NCBI RefSeq assembly: GCF_000335475.2
Contig: NZ_ANAH02000007.1
Location: forward strand, 496,001 to 560,000
Origin: Cystobacter fuscus DSM 2262
GTDB lineage: Bacteria; Myxococcota; Myxococcia; Myxococcales; Myxococcaceae
Length of the DNA: 64,000 nucleotides
Reading direction: 5' to 3'
Shown here: positions 20,034 to 28,238 of the stretch, one piece after another
Position numbering within the stretch: the first letter of the stretch is position 1
Layout: the number at the start of each line of letters is the position of its first letter
Notes under the pieces: model-generated
What the model saw: the letters and a program-made list of their open reading frames with translations, nothing else
What the model was told of the DNA's origin: nothing
Databases searched by the model: none
Translations under genes and position numbers: made by a program

Positions 20034-21080
20034 TCACGGGGACTGTCGCAGCGCGAAGCCGTGCTTGTGGACGGCGTCGACGAAGAACTTCGCGGCCTCG
20101 GGATCGGTGGGCGGGAGGATACCGTGGCCGAGGTTGCAGATGTGGCCCACGGGCCCCGCGCGCCGGAGGATGTCCACCACGCGCTGCTCCAGCTCCTCGC
20201 GCGGCAGGAAGAGGTGGAGTGGGTCGAGGTTGCCCTGCACGGCCACGTCGGGGCCGAGCACGCGGCGGGCCTCGTCGAGGGGGGTGCGCCAGTCCTGGCC
20301 GATGACGTCCGCGCCGGTGCGCTTGAGCAGCGGCAGGTGGTTGGACATGCCGGTGCCGAAGACGATGACGGGCACGCCCTTGGCCTGCACCTCCTTCACC
20401 ATGCGCGTGAGGTACGGCAGGCAGAAGCGCTCGTAGTCCCAGGGGGACAGCTCGCCGCCCCACGAGTCGAAGATCTGCACGATGCTCGCGCCGGCCTCCA
20501 CCTGCATGAGCAGGTAGGGGATGAGCGTGCGCGTGAGCTTGTCGAAGAGCGTGTGGACGAGCTGGGGCTGCTCGAAGAGCATGCGCTTGATGAGGATGTA
20601 GCTCTTGGAGCCGCCGCCCTCGACCATGTACGCGGCGAGGGTGAAGGGGGCGCCGCAGAAGCCGATGACGGGCACCGAGTCATTGAGCGCGCGCCGGGTG
20701 CGGCGGATGGCCTCGGCGACGAAGCCGGTGCCCTCCACGGGGTCGGGCACACCGAGCCGCTCGATGTCGGCGGCGGAGCGCACGGGGTTGGGGAAGTGCG
20801 GCCCCTTGTCGCCCAGCTCCAGTTCAATCCCCATGGCCTCCACGGGGATGAGGATGTCCGAGAAGATGATGGCCGCGTCCACGCCCAGGCGGGTGACGGG
20901 CTGGACGGTGACCTCGGCGGCGAGGTCCGGGTGCTTGCACAGATCGAGGAAGGCGATGTTGCCGCGGATGGCCCTGTACTCGGGGAGGTAGCGGCCCGCC
21001 TGGCGCATGAGCCACACGGGGGTGGTGTCCGTGGGCTGGCGGCGGGCGGCGCGAAGGAGGCGGTCGTTCAAGGTGGACAC
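20034..21080 (-). CDS. hemE: Uroporphyrinogen decarboxylase
   Basis: A 348-residue cytosolic enzyme that converts uroporphyrinogen III to coproporphyrinogen III in heme synthesis. The signature WLMRQAGRYLPEYR and catalytic FSDILIPVEAMG and GFCGAPFTLAAYM segments are intact. An open frame runs 60 codons further upstream but the GTG at 21080 has a GGGGAG ribosome-binding site 9 bases ahead and gives the normal family length. The gene is monocistronic here and divergent from the tRNA pair. Confidence 0.95.
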   Translation of the reverse strand: MSTLNDRLLRAARRQPTDTTPVWLMRQAGRYLPEYRAIRGNIAFLDLCKHPDLAAEVTVQPVTRLGVDAAIIFSDILIPVEAMGIELELGDKGPHFPNPVRSAADIERLGVPDPVEGTGFVAEAIRRTRRALNDSVPVIGFCGAPFTLAAYMVEGGGSKSYILIKRMLFEQPQLVHTLFDKLTRTLIPYLLMQVEAGASIVQIFDSWGGELSPWDYERFCLPYLTRMVKEVQAKGVPVIVFGTGMSNHLPLLKRTGADVIGQDWRTPLDEARRVLGPDVAVQGNLDPLHLFLPREELEQRVVDILRRAGPVGHICNLGHGILPPTDPEAAKFFVDAVHKHGFALRQSP

Positions 21081-21204
21081 TCCGGGTGGCTCCCCAAGTC
21101 CCTCGGGGGGCGAGCGGGGGGCGAGGGTTGTCACAGGAGGAATCGTCCCGGTCAACGCCCGTGACGGGCGGGCCCGGAATGAATCGTCCCCGGAAAAGGT
21201 ATGC

Positions 21205-21233
21205 TTGACAGGGTCGGGGCGGGCTCGATAAAA
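21205..21233 (+). promoter_or_regulatory. Sigma-70-type promoter of the tRNA genes
   Basis: A perfect -35 TTGACA at 21205-21210 is followed after 17 bases by ATAAAA at 21228-21233. It lies 32 bases ahead of the first tRNA, the expected place for a stable-RNA promoter. Confidence 0.7.
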
Positions 21234-21265
21234 GCCGCCCCGTCGCAACGCGGTGACGCCCAAGA

Positions 21266-21337
21266 GGGCGGATAGCTCAGCGGTAGAGCGTCGCCCTTAC
21301 AAGGCGAGGGTCACAGGTTCAATCCCTGTTCCGCCCA
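21266..21337 (+). tRNA. tRNA-Val (UAC)
   Basis: The sequence folds into a full cloverleaf: acceptor GGGCGGA with TCCGCCC, D stem GCTC/GAGC, anticodon stem TCGCC/GGCGA around loop CTTACAA (anticodon TAC, valine) and T arm ACAGG-TTCAATC-CCTGT. Discriminator is A; CCA is not encoded. It shares a transcript with the tRNA-Asp that follows 23 bases later. Confidence 0.93.
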
Positions 21338-21360
21338 AGTCAGTCGAGTGAAGTCGCTGT

Positions 21361-21437
<77 letters not shown>

Positions 21438-21440
21438 ATA

Positions 21441-21480
21441 AAAGCCCAGCAATCCTCCGGGGTTGCTGGGCTTTTTCTTT
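21441..21480 (+). terminator. Rho-independent terminator of the tRNA operon
   Basis: AAAGCCCAGCAA (21441-21452) pairs perfectly with TTGCTGGGCTTT (21463-21474), followed by a T-rich tract. This is the clearest intrinsic terminator in the window. Confidence 0.93.
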
Positions 21481-21491
21481 GCCGGTGGCAA

Positions 21492-21659
21492 GAGACGCCC
21501 ATTCCCGCCAATGGGGCCGGTGCCGTCGTGGTGGGCATTGAGGGGGACCGCGCGCAGCTCGGCTGCCCCTGTACCCTCAAGCTGTGGGAGGCAGGGGCGC
21601 CGCGCACCGTCACCCTCGGGAACGTCACCTTCCCGGTGAGCCAGAAGGCGGAGCCCTGA
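21492..21659 (+). pseudogene. C-terminal remnant of a DUF2381-like protein
   Basis: The frame ending in TGA at 21657-21659 reads as a protein tail: ETPIPANGAGAVVV, then CPCTLKLWEAG and RTVTLGNVTFPV. From memory this is how DUF2381 (a myxobacterial paralogous family often found near protein kinases) ends, though I cannot confirm it by search. There is no plausible start: upstream the frame runs straight into the tRNA terminator, so only about 55 codons of the 3' end survive. It looks like a truncated gene left at a recombination boundary beside tRNA-Asp. Confidence 0.5.
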
Positions 21660-21687
21660 GCACGGCCACCGCGAGCCGTGCCGAGCC

Positions 21688-22442
21688 TCAAGGGGTGGCG
21701 CGCCCGCCAATCTCCGGGAAGCGTTCGTAGGCCCGTTTGAGCGCGTCCAGGTGAGCGGGGTTGTCCAGGTCGAGCGGCGCCTCGGTGAGCCGGACAACCC
21801 ACCCACCCGTCGCGGTGCGCCGTGCGCGTGACAGCAGCTCCGAGTCGCGGGCCGGGTCGGGGAAGCCGATGGCTCGTGCGGCAGCAGCCGACCAGTAGTT
21901 CAGCCATCCGAGACAGTGTGGAATCTCTGGCGAGGGGATGTCCTCCGAAAGCTTGAGCGGCGGCAACCCTCGTGGCGGAACTCCCGGCTTGCGCACGGGA
22001 TGGCGTGTCTGCTGCGAAATCTCCACGCCCGCGTTGAATGGCGTCGCGTGCCCCCAGAATGCGCGAGCACCCTCCGCGATGGCCTCCAGCACTTCCACTG
22101 CCGCCGCGGTGCCGGTTGCGCCGAGCGGCAGGGCTGCATGGATTTCAAACTGTGCCTACCCTCCCGGGGAGATCCCCGCCGGCTTTCCCATCCAGACACC
22201 GTTACCCGGTAGCTCTCGTCGCCATTACAAATGAGCCGAAACCCCCTGCCGGTCGGCCTCCCCTGGGCGAGCCACACCTCGCGCTGCGGTAGCCGGACCA
22301 GCTTCCCCTCGCGAGAAATCGTCCACTCCAGGCGCAAGCCAGGGAACGCGCGTTCCATTCCATGAACAACAGCCCAAGGGCGGCTATCGGCGCTCACGAG
22401 CGCAGGCGCGTAGACGATAATACCAATGTCACTTTCTTGCAT
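21688..22442 (-). pseudogene. Broken DUF5953 immunity-type gene
   Basis: The ATG at 22442 opens a protein reading MQESDIGIIVYAPALVSADS and continues through RLICNGDESYRVTVSG. Near 22188-22194 the homology jumps to another frame (GKPAGISPGG), which then meets an in-frame TAG at 22156-22158 before continuing as QFEIHAALPLGATG, VEVLEAIAEGARAFWG and HCLGWLNYWSAAAARAIGF to the stop at 21688. So there are two lesions, a one-base frameshift and a nonsense codon. The family (DUF5953, Imm52-like) sits next to DUF6310 genes in myxobacteria and is thought to be the immunity partner. The start overlaps the end of the DUF6310 gene by 14 bp, as in a coupled toxin-immunity pair. A restart at a later ATG (22098) could still make a C-terminal piece. 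Confidence 0.75.
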
Positions 22443-23340
22443 TGCAGGCATTGTCGAGGTTTCTATCCAGGCTCTCCAATGCGGCGCTGCGCACGCCGAC
22501 CCGGAAGTTGAATCCACAAGCCAGAGCAAGGGCGCGCTCGTACTGCAACTCTAGCACTTGGTCCTCAAGCACAATTCTCCGAAGTTCGGGCGGGTACGTG
22601 TCGAAGTTGTCGGTCTTGACTTCCCAAAGTGCGCGCGCGGCCAGTTGCAGCGCGTCGAAGTTCTTCCCATTCACGAACACATCCCTGCCGGGGAAACTGT
22701 TGTTCGGAATTTTGTCGGCGCACTTGTCGTGCAGTTTATTTCCACCAAGGTGGCGCTTCGCCGGGACGGGCTCGCACCTGCGGCGCTCTCGCTCCGAGGT
22801 CTCGGGTGGCTCCACGGGAGGGAAATCCGGCCCTTTGGGCTCCGGCTTGGGCCTTTTTTCCGGCGAGGGTTTCTGCGGGGCGGGCACTGTTTCAGGCACG
22901 GGCCGCGTTTCGGTCGCGGGCCTTACCTGGGGACGGCCCCTCTTCTCCGCGTAGGTATCCAGCGCCGCCTTGATGGCGAAGCCCACCACGACCACGCCCA
23001 CGACGATCACCGCTCCCACGACGATCTCCGGTGCCGCCAGCACGCAGACCCCGAGCCCCACGGCAGCGGCACCCGCGGAGGCAACCGCGCATCGTCCCGT
23101 GAGGTCGTGAAACTCCATCCGGTCATGGTCGAGGGCCTGATAGCACCGCTCCGCCAGCACGGGCCAGGGCTCGGAAGCCTCCTGTACGGCACAACGCCCC
23201 CCGTCCGTCCAGGGCAGCGTCGCCGCTCGCTGGAGGTTGGCGAGCCTTGGGTCCCGGGCCGCTGGCTCTTGTGGGCTGGGGGCTGACGTCGCGCAGGCGG
23301 AGACATAGAGCAGAAGTGCGATGCACGCTCGGAGACGCAT
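22429..23340 (-). CDS. DUF6310 domain lipoprotein, putative polymorphic toxin
   Basis: A 303-residue exported protein. A lipoprotein signal peptide ends at the lipobox YVSAC, a hydrophobic Gly/Val-rich stretch (about 88-120) could sit in a membrane, and a proline-rich linker leads to a C-terminal domain with GRDVFVNGKNFDALQ and ALWEVKTDNFDTYP. That domain is DUF6310; its E-x-K pair (EVKTD) recalls the PD-(D/E)XK nuclease core, which is inference. The ATG at 23340 has GGAGG eight bases ahead. The immunity-type gene directly downstream is broken. Toxin activity is inferred from context, not shown. Confidence 0.7.
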   Translation of the reverse strand: MRLRACIALLLYVSACATSAPSPQEPAARDPRLANLQRAATLPWTDGGRCAVQEASEPWPVLAERCYQALDHDRMEFHDLTGRCAVASAGAAAVGLGVCVLAAPEIVVGAVIVVGVVVVGFAIKAALDTYAEKRGRPQVRPATETRPVPETVPAPQKPSPEKRPKPEPKGPDFPPVEPPETSERERRRCEPVPAKRHLGGNKLHDKCADKIPNNSFPGRDVFVNGKNFDALQLAARALWEVKTDNFDTYPPELRRIVLEDQVLELQYERALALACGFNFRVGVRSAALESLDRNLDNACNARK

Positions 23341-23540
23341 GGTCGGGTCCTCCATGGAGCTAGGACCTAATGGGTCCTGGTGGGGCCGTTCGGAGTATGG
23401 CGGCGCACCCCGACAGCCATGAACGCACGCGAGGGGAGCAGCAGGGGCCCAGGGTGCAGCAGCAGCTCGGGCCTGTAGTGGACTTGCCGCCAACCTGACA
23501 GTGAAAGAGAGTTGAGTCTCCTTTCAGAGGAGCGAGCCTC

Positions 23541-24263
23541 GTGACCGAGAACACCACCGTGGAGTCGTCGCCGTCGATAACGGTGCTGTACATCGAGGAC
23601 GACGAGTTCACCGCGACGCGCACCTCACGCTATCTCGAACGCCACGGGCTCTCCATCCGGTGGTTTTCCGATGGGCGGAGCGGGCTGGCGGAGCTGATCC
23701 GCGAGGAGCCCGACATCGTCCTTCTCGATTTGCAGATCCCGCAGATGGACGGCCTGCAAGTCTGTGCGGAGATCCGGCGCAGGTCCGACGTCCCGATCAT
23801 CATCATCACGGCTCGCGAAGAAGAGGCCGATCGGGTCCTCGGGCTCGAAGGCGGAGCGGACGACTACCTGGTCAAGCCGTTCTCGACGCGCGAGCTCCTG
23901 GCGCGAATTCGCGCGCACGTTCGGCGAGCACGAGGACGAGCCGGACCGGAGTCCCCGGTGTTGAGGGTCGGGCGGATCACGATCGACCCGAGAACCTATT
24001 CGGCGGCACTGGACGGCACGCCGCTTCGCCTCACGACGTACGAGTTCGCACTGCTCAAGGCGCTCGCGGAACGGGCCGGGCGGGTCCTCAGCCGTGAGCA
24101 GATGATGGAACTCGTCACCGGAAGCGCGGACGAGGCGTTCGACCGGTCCATCGACGTTCACATCTCCAATCTGCGCCGCAAGCTCGGCGACGATCCGCGG
24201 CAGCCCACGCTCCTGAAGACCATTCGGGGTGTCGGCTACGTGCTGCTCGGAGAGTCGTCTTGA
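23541..24263 (+). CDS. OmpR-family response regulator
   Basis: A 240-residue DNA-binding regulator: receiver domain with acidic pocket EDD (19-21), phosphoacceptor D63 and K in LVKPFS, then a winged-helix Trans_reg_C domain ending in IRGVGYVLLG. Start is GTG at 23541 with AGAGGAG ahead. It overlaps the kinase gene by 4 bp (TTGA). The genes downstream encode exported lipoproteins and enzymes behind copies of one leader sequence, so these are likely targets; that link is inference. Confidence 0.92.
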   Translation: MTENTTVESSPSITVLYIEDDEFTATRTSRYLERHGLSIRWFSDGRSGLAELIREEPDIVLLDLQIPQMDGLQVCAEIRRRSDVPIIIITAREEEADRVLGLEGGADDYLVKPFSTRELLARIRAHVRRARGRAGPESPVLRVGRITIDPRTYSAALDGTPLRLTTYEFALLKALAERAGRVLSREQMMELVTGSADEAFDRSIDVHISNLRRKLGDDPRQPTLLKTIRGVGYVLLGESS

Positions 24264-25543
24264 AACGTCAGCCGAGACGACGGCTCGCTTTGCAGATCTG
24301 GGGCCTCGGGGTCCTGAACGTCGCCTTCGCACTCAGCGCCTCGATCTTCCTGGCGAGGCTGGCTCCGCGCGAGTCGCTCAGCGCTGCCGAGCACCACATG
24401 ACGTACGTGGCGGAGCGGTTGGCCGAGGACGCCGTCGACGATTCGAGCCTGCGGAACGCGGTCGCGAGATATCTGCGGCTTCCGAAAGCATATGCTGTCG
24501 TGACGAAACCAGATGGCACTGTGTTCGGCTCCGCGCCACGTCCACCCTTCGACCCTCGTAGCTCGGTCGTCGTCTCCTCGGGACCGTTGAAGGGGACGCG
24601 CATCGAGGTCGGGATGATCCCGGGGGGGCCGGGCCCCCTCTTCCTGTGGATGGTCATCGTGATCGCCATCCTCGTGGTGACCTCCTTCGTCGCGGCGAGA
24701 TACCTCACCCACCCGCTCACGCGTCTCGCGGACGCCGCACGACGATTCGGAGACGGAAACCTCGCCGTGCGCGTAGGTATTCGTCGCCGGGACGAGGTCG
24801 GCGCCGTGGCCCGGTCGTTCGACGAGATGGCCGAACGCATCGAGCGGCTGGTTCGCGCTCAGCGGGAGCTCCTCGCGAACGTGTCGCACGAGCTCCGCAC
24901 ACCGCTCGCCCGCATCCAGGTCTCGCTCGATCTGGCGGAGGACGATCCGGAACTCGCACGCGAATCGCTCCACGACATCTCCGAGGAGCTGCACGAACTC
25001 CAGACACTGATTTCGGACGTGCTGATGCTCGCGCGGCTGGAAGGTGGCAGCGCCGCGGCCAGCGGGTTGCCTCCACTCAAGCTCGAGCCGACGTCCCTCG
25101 ACAAGCTGTGCGAGAAGGCGGCCGGCAAGTTCCGCGTACGGTTTCCGAAGCGCGAACTCGCCACGCGAGTCGGGACGCTCCCTGTCTGCGAGGTCGACCC
25201 GGTCCTCCTGCGCCGGGCCATCGACAATCTGCTCGAGAACGCCGCGAAATACTCTCCGCGCGACACCGCCATCGAACTGGATGCGAGCGCCGACTCGGCT
25301 GGCGTCCAGATCGTCGTCCGCGACCGGGGCGAGGGCATTACGGCGGAAGACCTTCCGTTCGTCTTCGACCCGTTCTTCCGGGCCGACCGGGTCCGGACGA
25401 AAAAGGGACCTGGAGGCGTCGGCCTCGGCCTGTCACTGGTGAGACGGATCGTCGAGGCGCATGGAGGCACCATCGCGCTCGCGCCCGCGGAGGACAGGGG
25501 CACGCGTGCGACGATCCGCCTCCCGGTGCGCAACGCGGAATAG
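24260..25543 (+). CDS. Membrane histidine kinase (HAMP-HisKA-HATPase)
   Basis: A 427-residue sensor kinase. Two membrane helices (about 13-33 and 125-145) flank a periplasmic domain of about 90 residues; then follow a HAMP domain, the HisKA box LLANVSHELRTPLAR with H210, N box DNLLENAAKYSP and G boxes VRDRGEGI and GGVGLGLSLVRR. Start is TTG at 24260, coupled to the regulator. Parts of this gene recur twice downstream: its last 59 codons at 27899 and a 51-base internal piece at 31936, both fused to copies of the following leader. This means it took part in local duplication. Confidence 0.92.
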   Translation: MKRQPRRRLALQIWGLGVLNVAFALSASIFLARLAPRESLSAAEHHMTYVAERLAEDAVDDSSLRNAVARYLRLPKAYAVVTKPDGTVFGSAPRPPFDPRSSVVVSSGPLKGTRIEVGMIPGGPGPLFLWMVIVIAILVVTSFVAARYLTHPLTRLADAARRFGDGNLAVRVGIRRRDEVGAVARSFDEMAERIERLVRAQRELLANVSHELRTPLARIQVSLDLAEDDPELARESLHDISEELHELQTLISDVLMLARLEGGSAAASGLPPLKLEPTSLDKLCEKAAGKFRVRFPKRELATRVGTLPVCEVDPVLLRRAIDNLLENAAKYSPRDTAIELDASADSAGVQIVVRDRGEGITAEDLPFVFDPFFRADRVRTKKGPGGVGLGLSLVRRIVEAHGGTIALAPAEDRGTRATIRLPVRNAE

Positions 25544-25771
25544 GCTCGGAAACCCGCGGGCTCGCGGCCTTTACAAATCCACACGCTCCACGCACACGCC
25601 GCTCACGGAGACGCGCGATGTTCCGCCCCTGCTTGGGTCCCCTGGCGCGTCAGTTGCTCCAGGCGCGCTCGGTTGGCCCGCGAGAAGGAGCATCACATGA
25701 ATCGATATGCCACTCTTGTCATGGTCGCCATCAGCCTGGCGGCCTGTGAATCCCCTGACATCACGGAGATC
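25367..25771 (+). repeat. Leader cassette, copy A
   Basis: This segment includes the 3' end of the kinase gene, the intergenic leader and the first 25 codons of the DUF6351 lipoprotein. Bases 25367-25696 recur without gaps at 27899-28228 (copy B), and 25550-25771 recur without gaps at 31997-32218 (copy C). The shared core from AAACCCGCGGG to the AGGAGCATCA ribosome-binding region is present in all three. It probably carries the promoter. Copy A appears to be the parental arrangement because the kinase gene is complete. Confidence 0.9.
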
Positions 25772-27748
25772 GAAGGGAGCGTGCTGTCGTCGCCGCGCCC
25801 GGACCTCGTCTCCGGCGGCGACACACTGATCAAGGTAACTGGCGCGCAGGGACGTTCTATCTCGATTTCAGTCAACGGCAGCCCCGCCGACCTGCGCATC
25901 AGGGAATCGAACCCGTCCAACACGATCGCGCTGATCGAAGGCCTGCGTCTCGGCAAAAACGACATTGTCGTGCGTGCAGGGCGAGCATCGGCCCGACTGA
26001 CAGTCGTGAACCATCCGAAGGACGGTCCCATCCTCTCCGGACCGCACCTGACGCCCTATGAATGCCGCACAGTCGAGGCGGGACTGGGCATGCCGATCGA
26101 CGGCAATTGCAACATAAAAACGCGCTATGACTGGTTCTATCGAGCCACGGACAAGGCATTCAAGCCATTGCCGTCAGGAGCGCTTCCGTCGGATCTGTCG
26201 ACTACCACGACCATCGATGGCCGTACCGTGCCCTATATCGTCCGCGTCGAGGCGGGGACGATCAACCGGACCATCTACAAGATCGCAATCCTCGATGATC
26301 CCAGCAACGCGCCTGGACCGGACTGGCGACCAGGACCGGGTTGGAACGGCCGGCTGACGGTCAGTTTCGGCTTCGGCACCGGGAACAAGTATCATCAGGG
26401 GACCCTAGATCCCAAGGATGGCGTGGACGTGTTCAACGACAGGTTTCTGTCGCGCGGCTTCGCCCATCTGGTTGCTTCCGAATTCGTGAACCACGTGCAC
26501 AGCAACCCCGTGCTGCAGGGTGAGGCGCTGATGATGCTCAAGGAGCACTTCATCGAGCAATATGGCCAGCCCCGCTGGACCACCGGCTCGGGCGGCTCGG
26601 GCGGCTCGGTGCAGCAATTGGGGATCGCGCAAATCTATCCGGGCTTGCTCGACGGAATCATGCCGTCCGCCTCCTTTCCCGACAACACCGTGTTTCCGGT
26701 GGCGCAGTGCGTGCTGGTGAAGGGCGCCATGAAGCGAAGCGGCAGGACATTCAGCGTCGAAAAGCAGCAGGAGATCGAGGGCCACTATCCTGGCATGTGC
26801 GATACTCTGGCTGACTTGGGCGCACTCTATTCCGCGACCGAGCCGGTCATGTGCGATCTCAAGGACACGTCGCTCGTCTATGACCCGAAGCGGAATCCTC
26901 GCGGGCCGCGCTGCGGCCTTCACGAGACATTGGCCAACATCGTGGGTCGCGATCCAGAGACGGGTTTTCGGCTGCATTTCGAAGACAATGTCGGCGTTCA
27001 ATATGGCCTCAAGGGATTGAACGACGGCAGGCTCACTGTCGACGAGTTCCTCGACGTCAACGAGAATATCGGCGGGTTCGACGTCGACGGTAACTGGCAG
27101 GCGGCACGGATGCAGGGCGACCCGGCCGCCATCCGCCGCGCTTATGAAAGCGGGATCGTCAACTCCGGCGGCGGCGGACTCGCCGTCACGCCGATCGTCC
27201 AGTTCAGGACCTATACGGACCAGCTCAAGGATCTCCACGACCGCTTCCGCGACCTTGTAGTGCGAGATCGGCTGGTGCGAACCAATGGGGATGCCGAAAA
27301 CCACGTGATCTGGCTCAGTTCGATCGAATCAAAGGTGGACCTGAGCGATCTCGCGCTCGACACCATGACGCGCTGGCTGGACGCGATCACGACCGATCCG
27401 GCCCCGCTCAGCCACGAGAAGGTCGTGCGCGCCCGTCCTGCCGAGGCGACCGACGCCTATTGGGATGCGGCCGACGTGAAGCATCCAGAGAAGACGTCCT
27501 GGGATCCCACGACTGCGTTCAACAAGCTGATGCCATATCATACCGATCCGATCCTGCAGGCAGGCGGGCCGACGACAGCGGATGTGCTGAAGTGCAGACT
27601 GAAGCCGATCGACTTCCGGAGCTATAGCGTAGCGTTCAGTGCCGAGCAGCAGGCCAGGCTGCGCCGCATCTTTCCCGAGGGGGTGTGCGACTACATCGAG
27701 CCCGGGATAGGGCAGGTTCCGCTGAAGGGGACCTACCAGGCCTATTGA
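25697..27748 (+). CDS. DUF6351 family lipoprotein, putative hydrolase
   Basis: A 683-residue exported lipoprotein with signal peptide and lipobox SLAAC at residues 15-19. An N-terminal Ig-like part with RPDLVSGGDTLIKV is followed by a large alpha/beta-hydrolase-like region with the elbow-like TTGSGGSGGSVQQLG, AIYPGLLDGI-type and FLDVNENIGGFDVDGNWQ segments typical of DUF6351. Function of the family is unsettled; it resembles tannase-related esterases. The ATG at 25697 has GAAGGAG seven bases ahead. Base use is less GC-biased than in core genes by eye, suggesting transfer. Its leader and signal peptide recur at 31936-32218 in front of an unrelated esterase. Confidence 0.82.
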   Translation: MNRYATLVMVAISLAACESPDITEIEGSVLSSPRPDLVSGGDTLIKVTGAQGRSISISVNGSPADLRIRESNPSNTIALIEGLRLGKNDIVVRAGRASARLTVVNHPKDGPILSGPHLTPYECRTVEAGLGMPIDGNCNIKTRYDWFYRATDKAFKPLPSGALPSDLSTTTTIDGRTVPYIVRVEAGTINRTIYKIAILDDPSNAPGPDWRPGPGWNGRLTVSFGFGTGNKYHQGTLDPKDGVDVFNDRFLSRGFAHLVASEFVNHVHSNPVLQGEALMMLKEHFIEQYGQPRWTTGSGGSGGSVQQLGIAQIYPGLLDGIMPSASFPDNTVFPVAQCVLVKGAMKRSGRTFSVEKQQEIEGHYPGMCDTLADLGALYSATEPVMCDLKDTSLVYDPKRNPRGPRCGLHETLANIVGRDPETGFRLHFEDNVGVQYGLKGLNDGRLTVDEFLDVNENIGGFDVDGNWQAARMQGDPAAIRRAYESGIVNSGGGGLAVTPIVQFRTYTDQLKDLHDRFRDLVVRDRLVRTNGDAENHVIWLSSIESKVDLSDLALDTMTRWLDAITTDPAPLSHEKVVRARPAEATDAYWDAADVKHPEKTSWDPTTAFNKLMPYHTDPILQAGGPTTADVLKCRLKPIDFRSYSVAFSAEQQARLRRIFPEGVCDYIEPGIGQVPLKGTYQAY

Positions 27749-27780
27749 GGGCGAGGGCTGACGCGCTCGCTCAGACGTGA

Positions 27781-27800
27781 GGTGGGGCTTCGGCCCCACC
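27781..27800 (+). terminator. UUCG-loop hairpin after the DUF6351 gene
   Basis: GGTGGGGC-TTCG-GCCCCACC is a perfect 8-base-pair stem with a very stable UUCG tetraloop, 32 bases after the stop codon. A weaker hairpin (GGGCGA / TCGCCC, 27814-27830) follows. No T-run is present, so it may stabilise the mRNA end rather than terminate. Confidence 0.5.
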
Positions 27801-27898
27801 GCCGTTGATCCCTGGGCGAGACTTTCGCCCGCTGCGACGCTGCACCACCTTCTTCATCCCAGGTTCGCTGGTGCTGGACGGCGTCTTCGTGCCGCGAG

Positions 27899-28228
27899 GA
27901 CCCGTTCTTCCGGGCCGACCGGGTCCGGACGAAAAAGGGACCTGGAGGCGTCGGCCTCGGCCTGTCGCTGGTGAGACGGATCGTCGAGGCGCATGGAGGC
28001 ACCATCGCGCTCGCGCCCACGGAGGACAGGGGCACGCGTGCGACGATCCGCCTCCCGGTGCGCAACGCGGAATAGGCTCGGAAACCCGCGGGCTCGCGGC
28101 CTTTACAAAGCCATACGATCCACGCACACGCCGCTCACGGAGACGCGCGATGTTCCGCCCGTGCTTGGGTCCCATGGCGTGTCAGTCGCTCCAGGCGCGC
28201 CCGGTTGGCCCGCGACCAGGAGCATCAT
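27899..28228 (+). repeat. Leader cassette, copy B, with kinase 3' end
   Basis: A 330-base copy of 25367-25696 without gaps and with about a dozen mismatches counted by eye. It begins inside the kinase gene (at the codons for DPFFRADRVR), includes the kinase stop codon and the whole leader, and ends at the ribosome-binding region. Here the original ATG is replaced: the copy runs into AGGAGG and a GTG start for the cytochrome-like gene at 28239. It fills most of the 490-base space between genes; the remainder (27801-27898) shows no gene. Confidence 0.9.
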
Positions 28229-28238
28229 AGGAGGTCAC

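Noticed and set aside
27781-27830. Two consecutive hairpins considered as a riboswitch or ncRNA
   Set aside because: Simple stems only, directly after a stop codon; better explained as transcript-end structure.
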